Shown: piece by piece, positions 1 to 11,086 of the stretch
Position numbering within the stretch: position 1 is the stretch's first letter
Layout: the number at the start of each line of letters is the position of its first letter
Origin: Allodiplogaster sudhausi
Taxonomy: Eukaryota > Nematoda > Chromadorea > Rhabditida > Diplogasteridae
Assembly (NCBI GenBank): GCA_945643635.1
Contig: CALZFC010000099.1
Coordinates: 1-64,000, forward strand
Direction of reading: 5' to 3'
Length of the DNA: 64,000 bases
Translations under genes and position numbers: made by a program
The notes under the pieces: model-generated
The model's input: only the letters and a program-made list of their open reading frames with translations
Database searches by the model: none
Told to the model about the DNA's origin: nothing

Positions 1-2873
1 GGCGGTAGCGGTATTGGCGGTGGCGGTGGCGGTTAGTGGCGGTCGCGAAGGCAGTAGTGGCCGTCTAATATTAATAATTATACTCCTCAAACATAACGAA
101 AATATTCGCAGAATACGTCTATAAAGAATGAATGACAAGAGAATCGAATTTTTGGAGGCAGTGGTGGGGTGGCGGTATGGCGGAGGCGGGTGGCGTTATT
201 GGCGGTTTGGTAGTGGCCGTCTAATATTAATAATCAGGGTCTCAAAACATAACAAAACTTCTCGCAGAATACGTCTATAATATTAAAAAGCTGTATGACA
301 AGATAATCGAATTTTTGTAGGCAGTGTGGCGTGGGCGGTATTGGCGGTGGCGGTGGCGGTATTGGCGGTGGCGGTGGCGGTAGTGGTGGCGGCGGGGACC
401 GGGCCTATCACCGCCCGCAACCTGTTCTCTTAATGCACCGTAAACCTGAATTAGTGTCTACCGTAATTCTGGCCGGGAGGGCAACGATGGCTTCGCCGGC
501 TATTCCTTGCTCTCGACTAGGCTAGGTTCGGTTAGACTAGGCTCGTCTCGTATCTATACGCTAGTTCGGAACGCTGGGCTAGGCTTATGTAGGCTGGGCT
601 AGCCTGGCCGTCTAATAACAAGAGAATCGAATTTTTGGAGGCAGTGGTGGCGGTGACGGTCTTGGCGGTGGCGTGGGCGGTATTGGCTGTGGCGGTGGCG
701 GTTGTGGCGGTGGCGGTATTGGCGGTAACATAACAAAACGTCTCGCAGAATACGTTTATAATATTAAAAAGCATGCATGACAAGAGAATCGAATTTTTGG
801 AGGCAGTGTTGGCGGTGGCGGTATTGGTGGTGGCAGTGGCGTTATTGGCGGTGGCGGTGGCGGTAGTGACGACGGTGGCGGTGGCGGTTGTGGCGGTGGC
901 GGTATTGGCGGTAACATAACAAGCTTCTCGCAGAATACGTTTATAATATTAAAAAGCATGCATGACAAGAGAATCGAATTTTTGGAGGCAGTGGTGGCGG
1001 TGGCGGTATTGGTAGTGGCAGTGGCGTTATTGGCGGTGGCGGTGGCGGTTGTGGCGGTGGCGGTAGTGGCCGTCTAACATTAATTATTAGAGTCCTCAAC
1101 ATAACAAAACTTCTCGCAGAATACGTTTATAATAATAAAAAGCATGCATGACAAGATAATCGAATTTTTGGATGCAGTGGTGGCGTTGGCGGTATTGGCG
1201 GTGGCGGTTAGCGGTATTGGCGGTGACGGTGGCGGTAGTGGCGGTGGCGATATTGGCGGTGCGGAAGTAGTTTCGGCGGTGACCGAGCCTATCACCTATC
1301 ACCGCAAACTTTTCTCTTAATGCACCGTATGCCTGAATTTAGTGTCTACCGTAATTCTGGCCCGGAGTAAAACGATAGCTTCGCCGGCTACGCCTGCTCT
1401 CGACTAGGCTAGGTTCGGCTTTGCAAGGATCGGCTAGATTAGTTTCGTCTCGTCTCTCTCCGCTGGTTGGAAATCTAGACTCGGCTGGTGGCTGGGCTTG
1501 GTTGGCTAGGCTGGACTAGCCTGGCCGTCTAATAACAAGAGAATCGAATTTTTGGAGGCAGTGGTGGCGGTGGCGGTATTGGTGGTGGCAGTGGCGTTAT
1601 TGGCGGTGGCGGTATTGGCGGTGACGGTGGCGGTAGTGGCGGTGGCGGTATTGGCGGTGGCGGTGGCGGTAGTGGCGGTGGCGATGGCGTTGTTGGCGAA
1701 ATTCTCGCAGAATACGTCTATAATATTAAAAAGCATGTATGACAAGATAATCGAATTTTTGGAAGCAGTGGTGGCGATGACGGTATTGGCGGTAAATAAC
1801 AAAACTTCTCGCAGAATACGTTATAATATTAAAAAGCATGCATGACAAGAGAATCGAACTTTTGGAGGCAGTTGGTGGTGGTGGCGGTTTGGCAGTGGCG
1901 ATATTGGCGGTGGCGGCTGCGGTAGTGGCGGTGGCGGTATTGGCGGTGGCGGTGGCGGTAGTGCCGGTGGCGGTGGCGGTAGTGGCGGTGGCGGTGGCGG
2001 TAGTGGCCGTTTTATATTAATAATTAGAGTCCTCAAACATAACAAAATTCTCGCAGAATACGTCTATAATATTAAAAAGCATGTATGACAAGATAATCGA
2101 ATTTTTGGAGGCAGTGGTCGCGTTGGCGGCATTGGCGGTAACCTAACAAAACTTCTCGCAGAATACGTTTATAATATTAAAAAGTATGCATGACAAGAGA
2201 ATCGAATTTTTTTAGGCAGTGGTGGCGGTGGCGGTTTTGGCAGTGGCGGTATTGGCGGTGACGGCTGCGGTAGTGGCGGTGGCGGTATTGGCGGTGGCGG
2301 TGGCGGTAGTGCCGGTGGCGGTGGCGGTAGTGGCGGTGGCGGTGGCGGTAGTGGCCGTCTTATATTAATAATTAGAGTCCTCAAACATAACAAAAATTCT
2401 CGCAGAATACGTCTATAAAGAATGTATGACAATAGAATCGAATTTTTGGAGGCAGTGGAGGCGGTGGCGGTATTAGCGGTGGCGGTGGCGGTATTGGCGG
2501 TGGCGGTGGCGGTAGTGGCGGTGACGGTGGCGGTAGTGGCCGTCTAATATTAATAATCAGGGTCCTCAAACATAACAAAACTTCTCGCAGAATACATCTA
2601 TAATATTAAAAATCATGCATGGCAAGAGAATCGAATTTTTGGAGGCAGTGGTGGCGGTGGCGGTATTGGCGGTAACATAACAAAACTTCTCGCAGAATGC
2701 GTTTATAATATAAATAAGCATGCATGATAAGAGAATCGAATTTTTGGAGGCAGTGGTCGCGGTGGCGGTTTTGGCAGTGGCGGTATTGGCGGTGGCTATA
2801 GTAGTGGCGGCGGTGACCGAGCCTATCACCGCAACCTGTTCTCTTAATGCACCGTAAGCCTGAATTTAGTGTC

Positions 2874-3190
2874 TGTTGTGTCCTCACGTAGGGGACGTTG
2901 GGTCCTTCACACAGAGGGACAGGGAATAGAATGTGGGAAGACGAGACCAGAGCGGGACAAGGGTTTATTGAGAGGGAGAAGAGGGAAAGGAGAGTCGACC
3001 GCTTGTACGAGAGGAGAAGGAGGGAAGTGACACGTTAACACGAAGTAACCGGATGAGGCGGAAAGAGGAAGTGACAATGAGACGGGAAGTGACTGACTAC
3101 TTGAGTCTGACTGTCGAGGTTTTATATACCAATGTACTTAGACGAGTATAATGTAACAGGACTCACAGAGTCCATATATAAATGTACATT
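2874..3190 (-). repeat. 3' LTR (element orientation), truncated at its inner edge
   Basis: Begins TGTTGTGTCCTCACGTAGGG right after the left GTGTC. Similarity to the right LTR stops at about 3190, after ACAGAGTCCATATATAAATG. The right copy continues with AGTACATATTAACAAGAGTA and about 25 more bases, which are missing here. The junction runs into protease coding sequence, which places one end of the internal deletion inside U3. Confidence 0.9.
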
Positions 3191-4213
3191 TCGACTTTGT
3201 ACAGTGGCCAGGGTAGTCAAGTCCCACGGTAGGGATCTCGCTCTTGCCATTTTCCTTGTGATGTCTCGGCGTGCTGAGAATTCTGTTGACACGAACGATG
3301 GACTTTTCAGTCTTCTCGAATTTCTCCAGCTTAATCATCTTCAGCTTCGTGATGAAATCCTTGCCGAGCAGCATCAGTGGCGCTTCTGTCATGTAAACAA
3401 TTCCCTGTGCACTTCTGCGACCGTATTGGATCTTTGCTTGAAAGCATCCAGTAAGAGCTAGCTTCTGGAAACAAGCGCTGACTGGCTTGCAGTCCTTCTT
3501 CTTGCACTTGGGCTTGCCAATGCTCTTCCACGTTGATTTTGAAATCAGTGTGATGTCTGCACCGGTGTCTGCCTGCATGGTGACCTTGGCTCCTTCCATC
3601 AACACTTTCACATCGAACGAAATGTTTTGCACCGAGTTCACAACTACTGTGTTCATCCTCGTGCTTTCCTTCACACGTTCGTTAAACGACGAGTCGTCGT
3701 CGTCGTCGCTGTTACTTCTCTTCTTACGCTCGTTCCACGAAGTGTCGCTGTGAGCTTCTTTGCTCCGACAAACCGAGCTGCTGTGGCCAACTTTGCCACA
3801 AGCGTAACAGTTCCTCTCCTTGAACTTGCAGTTCTCTTGCGTGTGCGCTTCCTCATTAGCATGAGCACTTTCTGTACTTCCGAAATGTGAGCAGCTTCCT
3901 TCTCGAAAAGGTCTTCGTACTTGTTATACCAAGCATTGAAAGTGCAGCCGTCCTCTGGCTCGTATTCAAATACTTGAATCGTCCTTTCGAGTGCATCAAT
4001 TGAGGGGCCTGCCCTTGCTGCATCACTTTGCCTCGAATTGTTTCCATTCTCGGTCGTATTCATCCTCTCGAGTAGCATTTCAACAGTCTTTGCATGATGT
4101 TCTTGAATTTCCTTCACCATTGCTGCATTCTGCTCTTGTTGTGCTTTCAAATCAACAGCACTCTGTTCTTGCTGCTCCTTTAGTGCTTGTAAGAATGCTT
4201 CCATCTCAGCCAT
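3191..4213 (-). pseudogene. Gag-protease remnant of the LTR element
   Basis: Read on the minus strand from ATG at 4213. The start is a glutamine-rich coiled-coil-like stretch, then the Gag core segment FNAWYNKYEDLFEKEA, typical of Ty3-like Gag. At about 3850-3880 the frame shifts and much of Gag appears deleted. In the second frame a CCHC zinc knuckle follows (C-Y-A-C-G-K-V-G-H-S-S-S-V-C, spacing CX2CX4HX4C, about 3790-3830). Next comes a retropepsin domain with catalytic DTGAD (about 3560-3575) and the later LLGKDF motif (about 3360). The frame then ends in LTR-derived sequence at about 3138. Nothing corresponding to reverse transcriptase or integrase remains. The product would be non-functional as it stands; host relevance is only as a marker of the insertion. 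Confidence 0.88.
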
Positions 4214-4214
4214 C

Positions 4215-4585
4215 GTTTATATTCAACAATACTTAGTATGCTGAACAGAACGAATTCTGATTCGCCAATGTTTTGCTGAACAGAACGAATTCTGAACGCT
4301 AATGTTTTGCTGAACAGAATGATTTCTGAACGCCGATGTTATGCTGAACAGAACATATTCTGAATGCCAATTGTCGAATCAGACGGCTCACAAGTCTTCA
4401 CTTTAATCGTCTTCGCGCTCGTTCGCTTTCACTTCAATTGTCTTCAGCCCGTTGACTACCTTCGCCAAACTCCAGAACACCAGAAACCTGAAAAAGCTTT
4501 GGCACGCAGCCTCTTTTAAACAGGGTGGGCACACATCCTCTTTTAAACTGGTTGGGCACACAGCCTCTTTTAACTGGATGGACAA
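4215..4585. repeat. Short tandem repeats in the LTR-element leader
   Basis: Between the LTR and the Gag start lie two small tandem arrays. One has about four units of roughly 39 bp built on TGCTGAACAGAACGAATTCT (4215-4370). The other has three units of about 32 bp built on GGCACACAGCCTCTTTTAAA (4499-4580). A third duplicated motif, CTGATCGCCAGTTGTTG, occurs at about 4677-4693 and again at the LTR edge (about 4730-4745). Confidence 0.8.
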
Positions 4586-4721
4586 ATGGAAAGAAGCTGG
4601 CCAAGAACAGAAATAGCCACACGCGAACGATCAACTGCAGGTAGGGAATCGGTCGCCGCACGAATTCTTGAGAGCCTGATCGCCAGTTGTTGGCGAATCA
4701 GTCGGCCTCCGCGAGAATTCT

Positions 4722-4738
4722 TGAAGTCCTGATCGCCA
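4722..4738 (-). other. Candidate primer-binding site of the LTR element
   Basis: Two bases inside the complete LTR, in element orientation, the sequence is TGGCGATCAGGACTTCA. A 5' TGG complementary to a tRNA CCA end is the usual form of a primer-binding site. The matching tRNA was not identified. Confidence 0.55.
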
Positions 4739-4740
4739 GT

Positions 4741-5098
4741 TGTTGTGTCCTCACGTAGGGGAGGTTGGGTCCTTCACACAGAGGGACAGGGAATAGAATG
4801 TGGGAAGACGAGACAAGAGCGGGACAAGGGTTTATTGAGACGGAGAAGAGGGAAAGGAGAGTCGACCGCTTGTACGAGAGGAGAAGGAGGGAAGTGACAA
4901 GTTAACACGAAGTAACCGGATGAGGCGGAAAGAGGAAGTGACAATGAGACGGGAAGTAACTGACTACTTGAGTCTGACTGTCGAGGTTTTATATACCAAT
5001 TACTTAGACGAGTATAATGTAACAGGACTCACAGAGTCCATAAACAAATGTACATAGTACATATTAACAAGAGTAGATATTCATATCTCTACTCAACA
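4741..5098 (-). repeat. 5' LTR (element orientation), complete, 358 bp
   Basis: Starts TGTTGTGTCCTCACGTAGGG and ends CTCTACTCAACA on the plus strand. It aligns along its first about 315 bp with the left LTR, with few differences (for example AGGGGAGG for AGGGGACG, and CAATTACT for CAATGTACT). It is followed directly by the target duplication GTGTC. Confidence 0.92.
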
Positions 5099-8000
5099 GT
5101 GTCTACCGTAATTCTGGCCGGGAGGGCAACGATAGCTTCGCCGGCTATGCCTGCTCTCGACTAGGCTAGGTTCGGTTGGGCTAGGATCGGCTAGATTCGG
5201 TTCGTCTCTATCCGGTCGTTTGGAAATCTAGACTCGGCTGGTGGCTGGGCTTGGCTTGGCTAGGCTGGGCTAGCCTGGCCGTCTGATAACAAGAGAATCG
5301 AATTTTTGGAGGCAGTGGTGGCGGTGGCGGTATTGGTGGTGGCAGTGGCATTATTGGCGGTGGCGGTGGCGGTAGTGACGGCGGTGGCGGTGGCGGTTGT
5401 GGCGGTGGCGGTATTGGCGGTAACATAACAAAGCTTCTCGCAGAATACGTTTGTAATATTAAAAAGCATGCATGACAAGAGAATCGAATTTTTGGAGGCA
5501 GTGGTGGCGGTGGCGGTATTGGTGGTGGCAGTGGCGTTATTGGCGGTGGCGGTGGCGGTTGTGGCGGTGGCGGTAGTGGCCGTCTAACATTAATTATTAG
5601 AGTCCTCAAACATAACAAAACTTCTCGCAGAATACGTTTATAATAATAAAAAGCATGCATGACAAGATAATCGAATTTTGGAGGCAGTGGTGGCGTTGGC
5701 GGTATTGGCGGTGGCGGTAGCGGTATTGGCGGTGGCGGTGGCGGTAGTGGCGGTCGCGGAGGCAGTAGTGGCCGTCTAATATTAATAATTATACTCCTCA
5801 AACATAACGAAAATATTCGCAGAATACGTCTATAAAGAATGAATGACAAGAGAATCGAATTTTTGGAGGCAGTGGTGGCGGTGGCGGTATTGGCGGAGGC
5901 GGTGGCGGTATTGGCGGTTTGGTAGTGGCCGTCTAATATTAATAATCAGGGTCCTCAAACATAACAAAACTTCTCGCAGAATACGTCTATAATATTAAAA
6001 AGCATGTATGACAAGATAATCGAATTTTTGTAGGCAGTGGTGGCGTTGGCGGTATTGGCGGTGGCGGTGGCGGTATTGGCGGTGGCGGTGGCGGTAGTGG
6101 TGGCGGCGGTGACCGGGCCTATCACCGCCCGCAACCTGTTCTCTTAATGCACCGTAAACCTGAATTTAGTGTCTACCGTAATTCTGGCCGGGAGGGCAAC
6201 GATGGCTTCGCCGGCTATTCCTTGCTCTCGACTAGGCTAGGTTCGGTTAGACTAGGCTCGTCTCGTATCTCTACGCTAGTTCGGAACGCTGGGCTAGGCT
6301 TATGTAGGCTGGGCTAGCCTGGCCGTCTAATAACAAGAGAATCGAATTTTTGGAGGCAGTGGTGGCGGTGACGGTCTTGGCGGTGGCGGTGGCGGTATTG
6401 GCTGTGGCGGTGGCGGTTGTGGCGGTGGCGGTATTGGCGGTAACATAACAAAACGTCTCGCAGAATACGTTTATAATATTAAAAAGCATGCATGACAAGA
6501 GAATCGAATTTTTGGAGGCAGTGTTGGCGGTGGCGGTATTGGTGGTGGCAGTGGCGTTATTGGCGGTGGCGGTGGCGGTAGTGACGACGGTGGCGGTGGC
6601 GGTTGTGGCGGTGGCGGTATTGGCGGTAACATAACAAACTTCTCGCAGAATACGTTTATAATAATAAAAAGCATGCATGACAAGATAATCGAATTTTTGG
6701 ATGCAGTGGTGGCGTTGGCGGTATTGGCGGTGGCGGTAGCGGTATTGGCGGTGGCGGTCGCGGCAGTGGCGGTCGCGGAGGCAGTAGTGGCCGTCTAATA
6801 TTAATAATTATACTCCTCAAACATAACGAACATATTCGCAAAATACGTCTATAAAGAATGTATGACAAGAGAATCGAATTTTTGGAGGCAGTGGTGGCGG
6901 TGGCGGTATTGGCGGAGGCGGTGGCGGTATTGGCGGTTTGGTAGTGGCCGTCTAATATTAATAATCAGGGTCCTCAAAACATAACAAAACTTCTCGCAGA
7001 ATACGTCTATAATATTAAAAATCATGCATGGCAAGAGAATCGAATTTTTGGAGGCAGTGGTGGCGGTGGCGGTATTGGCGGTAACATAACAAAACTTCTC
7101 GCAGAATGCGTTTATAATATAAATAAGCATACATGACAAGAGAATCGAATTTTTGGAGACAGTGGTGGCGGTGGCGGTTTTGGTGGTGGCGGTGGCGGTA
7201 TTGGCGGTGGCGGTCGCGGTAGTGGCGGTCGCGGAGGCAGTAGTGGCCGTCTAATATTAATAATTATACTCCTCAAACATAACGAAAATATTCGCAAAAT
7301 ACGTCTATAAAGAATGTATGACAAGAGAATCGAATTTTGGAGGCAGTGGTGGCGGTGGCGGTATTGGCGGAGGCGGTGGCGGTATTGGCGGTTTGGTAGT
7401 GGCCGTCTAATATTAATAATCAGGGTCCTCAAACATAACAAAACTTCTCGCAGAATACGTCTATAATATTAAAAAGCATGTATGACAAGATAATCGAATT
7501 TTTGTAGGCAGTGGTGGCGTTGGCGGTATTGGCGGTGGCGGTGGCGGTATTGGCGGTGGCGGTGGCGGTAGTGGTGGCGGCGGTGACCGGGCCTATCACC
7601 GCCCGCAACCTGTTCTCTTAATGCACCGTAAACCTGAATTTAGTGTCTACCGTAATTCTGGCCGGGAGGGCAACGATGGCTTCGCCGGCTATTCCTTGCT
7701 CTCGACTAGGCTAGGTTCGGTTAGACTAGGCTCGTCTCGTATCTCTACGCTAGTTCGGAACGCTGGGCTAGGCTTATGTAGGCTGGGCTAGCCTGGCCGT
7801 CTAATAACAAGAGAATCGAATTTTTGGAGGCAGTGGTGGCGGTGACGGTCTTGGCGGTGGCGGTGGCGGTATTGGCTGTGGCGGTGGCGGTTGTGGCGGT
7901 GGCGGTATTGGCGGTAACATAACAAAACGTCTCGCAGAATACGTTTATAATATTAAAAAGCATGCATGACAAGAGAATCGAATTTTTGGAGGCAGTGTTG

Positions 8001-11000
8001 GCGGTGGCGGTATTGGTGGTGGCAGTGGCGTTATTGGCGGTGGCGGTGGCGGTAGTGACGACGGTGGCGGTGGCGGTTGTGGCGGTGGCGGTATTGGCGG
8101 TAACATAACAAAACTTCTCGCAGAATACGTTTATAATAATAAAAAGCATGCATGACAAGATAATCGAATTTTTGGATGCAGTGGTGGCGTTGGCGGTATT
8201 GGCGGTGGCGGTAGCGGTATTGGCGGTGGCGGTCGCGGTAGTGGCGGTCGCGGAGGCAGTAGTGGCCGTCTAATATTAATAATTATACTCCTCAAACATA
8301 ACGAAAATATTCGCAAAATACGTCTATAAAGAATGTATGACAAGAGAATCGAATTTTGGAGGCAGTGGTGGCGGTGGCGGTATTGGCGGAGGCGGTGGCG
8401 GTATTGGCGGTTTGGTAGTGGCCGTCTAATATTAATAATCAGGGTCCTCAAACATAACAAAACTTCTCGCAGAATACGTCTATAATATTAAAAATCATGC
8501 ATGGCAAGAGAATCTAATTTTTGGAGGCAGTGGTGGCGGTGGCGGTATTGGCGGTAACATAACAAAACTTCTCACAGAATGCGTTTATAATATAAATGAG
8601 CATGCATGACAAGAGAATCGAATTTTTGGAGGCAGTGGTGGCGGTGGCGGTTTTGGTGGTGGCGGTGGCGGTATTGGCGGTGACGGTGGCGGTAGTGGCG
8701 GTGGCGATATTGGCGGTGGCGGAAGTAGTGGAAGCGGTGACCGAGCCTATCACCGCAACCTGTTCTCTTAATGCACCGTATGCCTGAATTTAGTGTCTAC
8801 CGTAATTCTGGCCCGGAAGGCAACGATAGCTTCCCCGGCTATGCCTGCTCTCGACTAGGCTAGGTTCGGCTGGGCTAGAATCGGCTAGATTAGGTTCGTC
8901 TCGTCTCTCTCTGCTAGTTTGGAAATCTAGACTCGGCTGGTGGCTGGGATTGACTTGGCTAGGCTGGGCTAACCTGGCCGTCTGATAACAAGAGAATCGA
9001 ATTTTTGGAGGCACTGGTAGCGGTGACGGTCTTGGCAGTGGCGGTGGCGGTATTGGCTGTGGCGGTGGCGGTTGTTTCGGTGGCGGTATTGGCGGTAACA
9101 TAACAAAACGTCTCGCAGAATACGTTTATAATACTAAAAAGCATGCAGACAAGAGAATCGAATTTTTGGAGGCAGTGTTGGCGGTGGCGGTATTGGTGGT
9201 GGCAGTGGCGTTATTGGCGGTGGCGGTGGCGGTAGTGACGGCGGTGGCGGTGGCGGTTGTGGCGGTGGCGGTATTGGCGGTAACATAACAAAGCTTCTCG
9301 CAGAATACGTTTGTAATATTAAAAAGCATGCATGACAAGAGAATCGAATTTTTGGAGGCAGTGGTGGCGGTGGCGGTATTGGTGGTGGCAGTGGCGTTAT
9401 TGGCGGTGGCGGTGGCGGTTGTGGCGGTGGCGGTAGTGGCCGTCTAACATTAATTATTAGGGTCCTCAAACATAACAAAACTTCTCGCAGAATACGTTTA
9501 TAATAATAAAAAGCATGCATTACAAGATAATCGAATTTTTGGAGGCAGTGGTGGCGTTGGCGGTATTGGCGGTGGCGGTAGCGGTATTGGCGGTGGCGGT
9601 GGCGGTAGTGGCGGTCGCGGAGGCAGTAGTGGCCGTCTAATATTAATAATTATACTCCTCAAACATAACGAAAATATTCGCAGAATACGTCTATAAAGAA
9701 TGTATGACAAGATAATCGAATTTTTGGAGGCAGTGGTGGCGGTGGCGGTATTGGTGGTGGCAGTGGCGTTATTGGCGGTGGCGGTGGCGGTAGTGGCGGT
9801 GGCGGTATTGGCGTTGGCGGTGGCGGTAGTGGCGGTGGCGGTGGCGTTGTTGGCGAAATTCTCGCAGAATACGTCTATAATATTAAAAAGCATGTATGAC
9901 AAGATAATCGAATTTTTGGAAGCAGTGGTGGCGGTGACGGTATTGGCGGTAACATAACAAAACTTCTCGCAGAATACGTTTATAATATTAAAAAGCATGC
10001 ATGACAAGAGAATCGAACTTTTGGAGGCAGTGGTGGTGGTGGCGGTTTTGGCAGTGGCGATATTGGCGGTGACGGCTGCGGTAGTGGCGGTGGCGGTGTT
10101 GGCGGTGGCGGTGGCGGTAGTGCCGGTGGCGGTGGCGGTAGTGGCATTGTCGGTGGCGGTAGTGGCCATCTTATATTAATAATTAGAGTCCTCAAACATA
10201 ACAAAAATTCTCGCAGAATACGTCTATAATATTAAAAAGCATGTATGACAAGATAATCGAATTTTTGGAGGCAGTGGTGGCGTTGGCGGCATTGGCGGTA
10301 ACCTAACAAAACTTCTCGCAGAATACGTTTATAATATTAAAAAGTATGCATGACAAGAGAATCGAATTTTTTTAGGCAGTGGTGGCGGTGGCGGTTTTGG
10401 CAGTGGCGGTATTGGCGGTGACGGCTGCGGTAGTGGCGGTGGCGGTATTAGCGGTGGCGGTGGCGGTATTGGCGGTGGCGGTGGCGGTAGTGGCGGTGAC
10501 GGTGGCGGTAGTGGTAGTCTAATATTATTAATCAGGGTCCTCAAACCTAACAAAACTTCTCGCAGAATGCGTTTATAATATAAATAAGCATGCATGACAA
10601 GAGAATCGAATTTTGGAGGCAGTGGTGGCGGTGGCGGTATTGGTGGTGGCAGTGGCGTTATTGGCGGTGGCGGTGGCGGTTGTGGCGGTGGCGGTAGTGG
10701 TCGTCTAACATTAATTATTAGAGTCCTCAAACATAACAAAACTTCTCGCAGAATACGTTTATAATATTAAAAAGCATGCATGACAAGAGAATCGAATTTT
10801 TGGAGGCAGTGGTGGCGGTGGCGGTATTGGTAGTGGCAGTGGCGTTATTGGCGGTGGCGGTGGCGGTTGTGGCGGTGGCGGTAGTGGCCGTCTAACATTA
10901 ATTATTAGAGTCCTCAAACATAACAAAACTTCTCGCAGAATACGTCTATAATATTAAAAATAATGCATGGCAAGAGAATTGAATTTTTGGAGGCAGTGGT

Positions 11001-11086
11001 GGCGGTGGCGGTATTGGCGGTGACGGTGGCGGTAGTGGCGGTGGCGATATTGGCGGTGGCGGAAGTAGTTTCGGCGGTGACCGAGC

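Larger units (their letters stand above)
2874..5098 (-). mobile_element. Decayed Ty3/Gypsy-like LTR retrotransposon inserted in the minisatellite
   Basis: Two direct long terminal repeats (2874-3190 and 4741-5098) bound a 1.5-kb interior with Gag and protease remnants read on the minus strand. The ends are TGTTG...CAACA, and the insertion is flanked by a perfect 5-bp target duplication GTGTC (2869-2873 and 5099-5103). The uninterrupted site, TTTAGTGTCTACCGTAATTC, is present in the other array modules, so insertion into a pre-existing copy is shown directly. Reverse transcriptase, RNase H and integrase are absent: protease sequence runs straight into the left LTR, which lacks the first about 40-45 bp of the LTR in element orientation. 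The element is therefore internally deleted and non-autonomous. The Gag core and 5-bp duplication fit the Ty3/Gypsy group; BEL/Pao is less likely. Confidence 0.93.

Noticed and set aside
5208..5849. 213-residue proline-rich frame on the minus strand of the minisatellite, and many similar Pro-, Thr/Ala- or Val/Ala-rich frames
   Set aside because: Two or three frames on both strands stay open over the same units because the GGCGGT hexamer lacks stops. No frame is consistently maintained through the array, and starts and ends fall at random points of the repeat.
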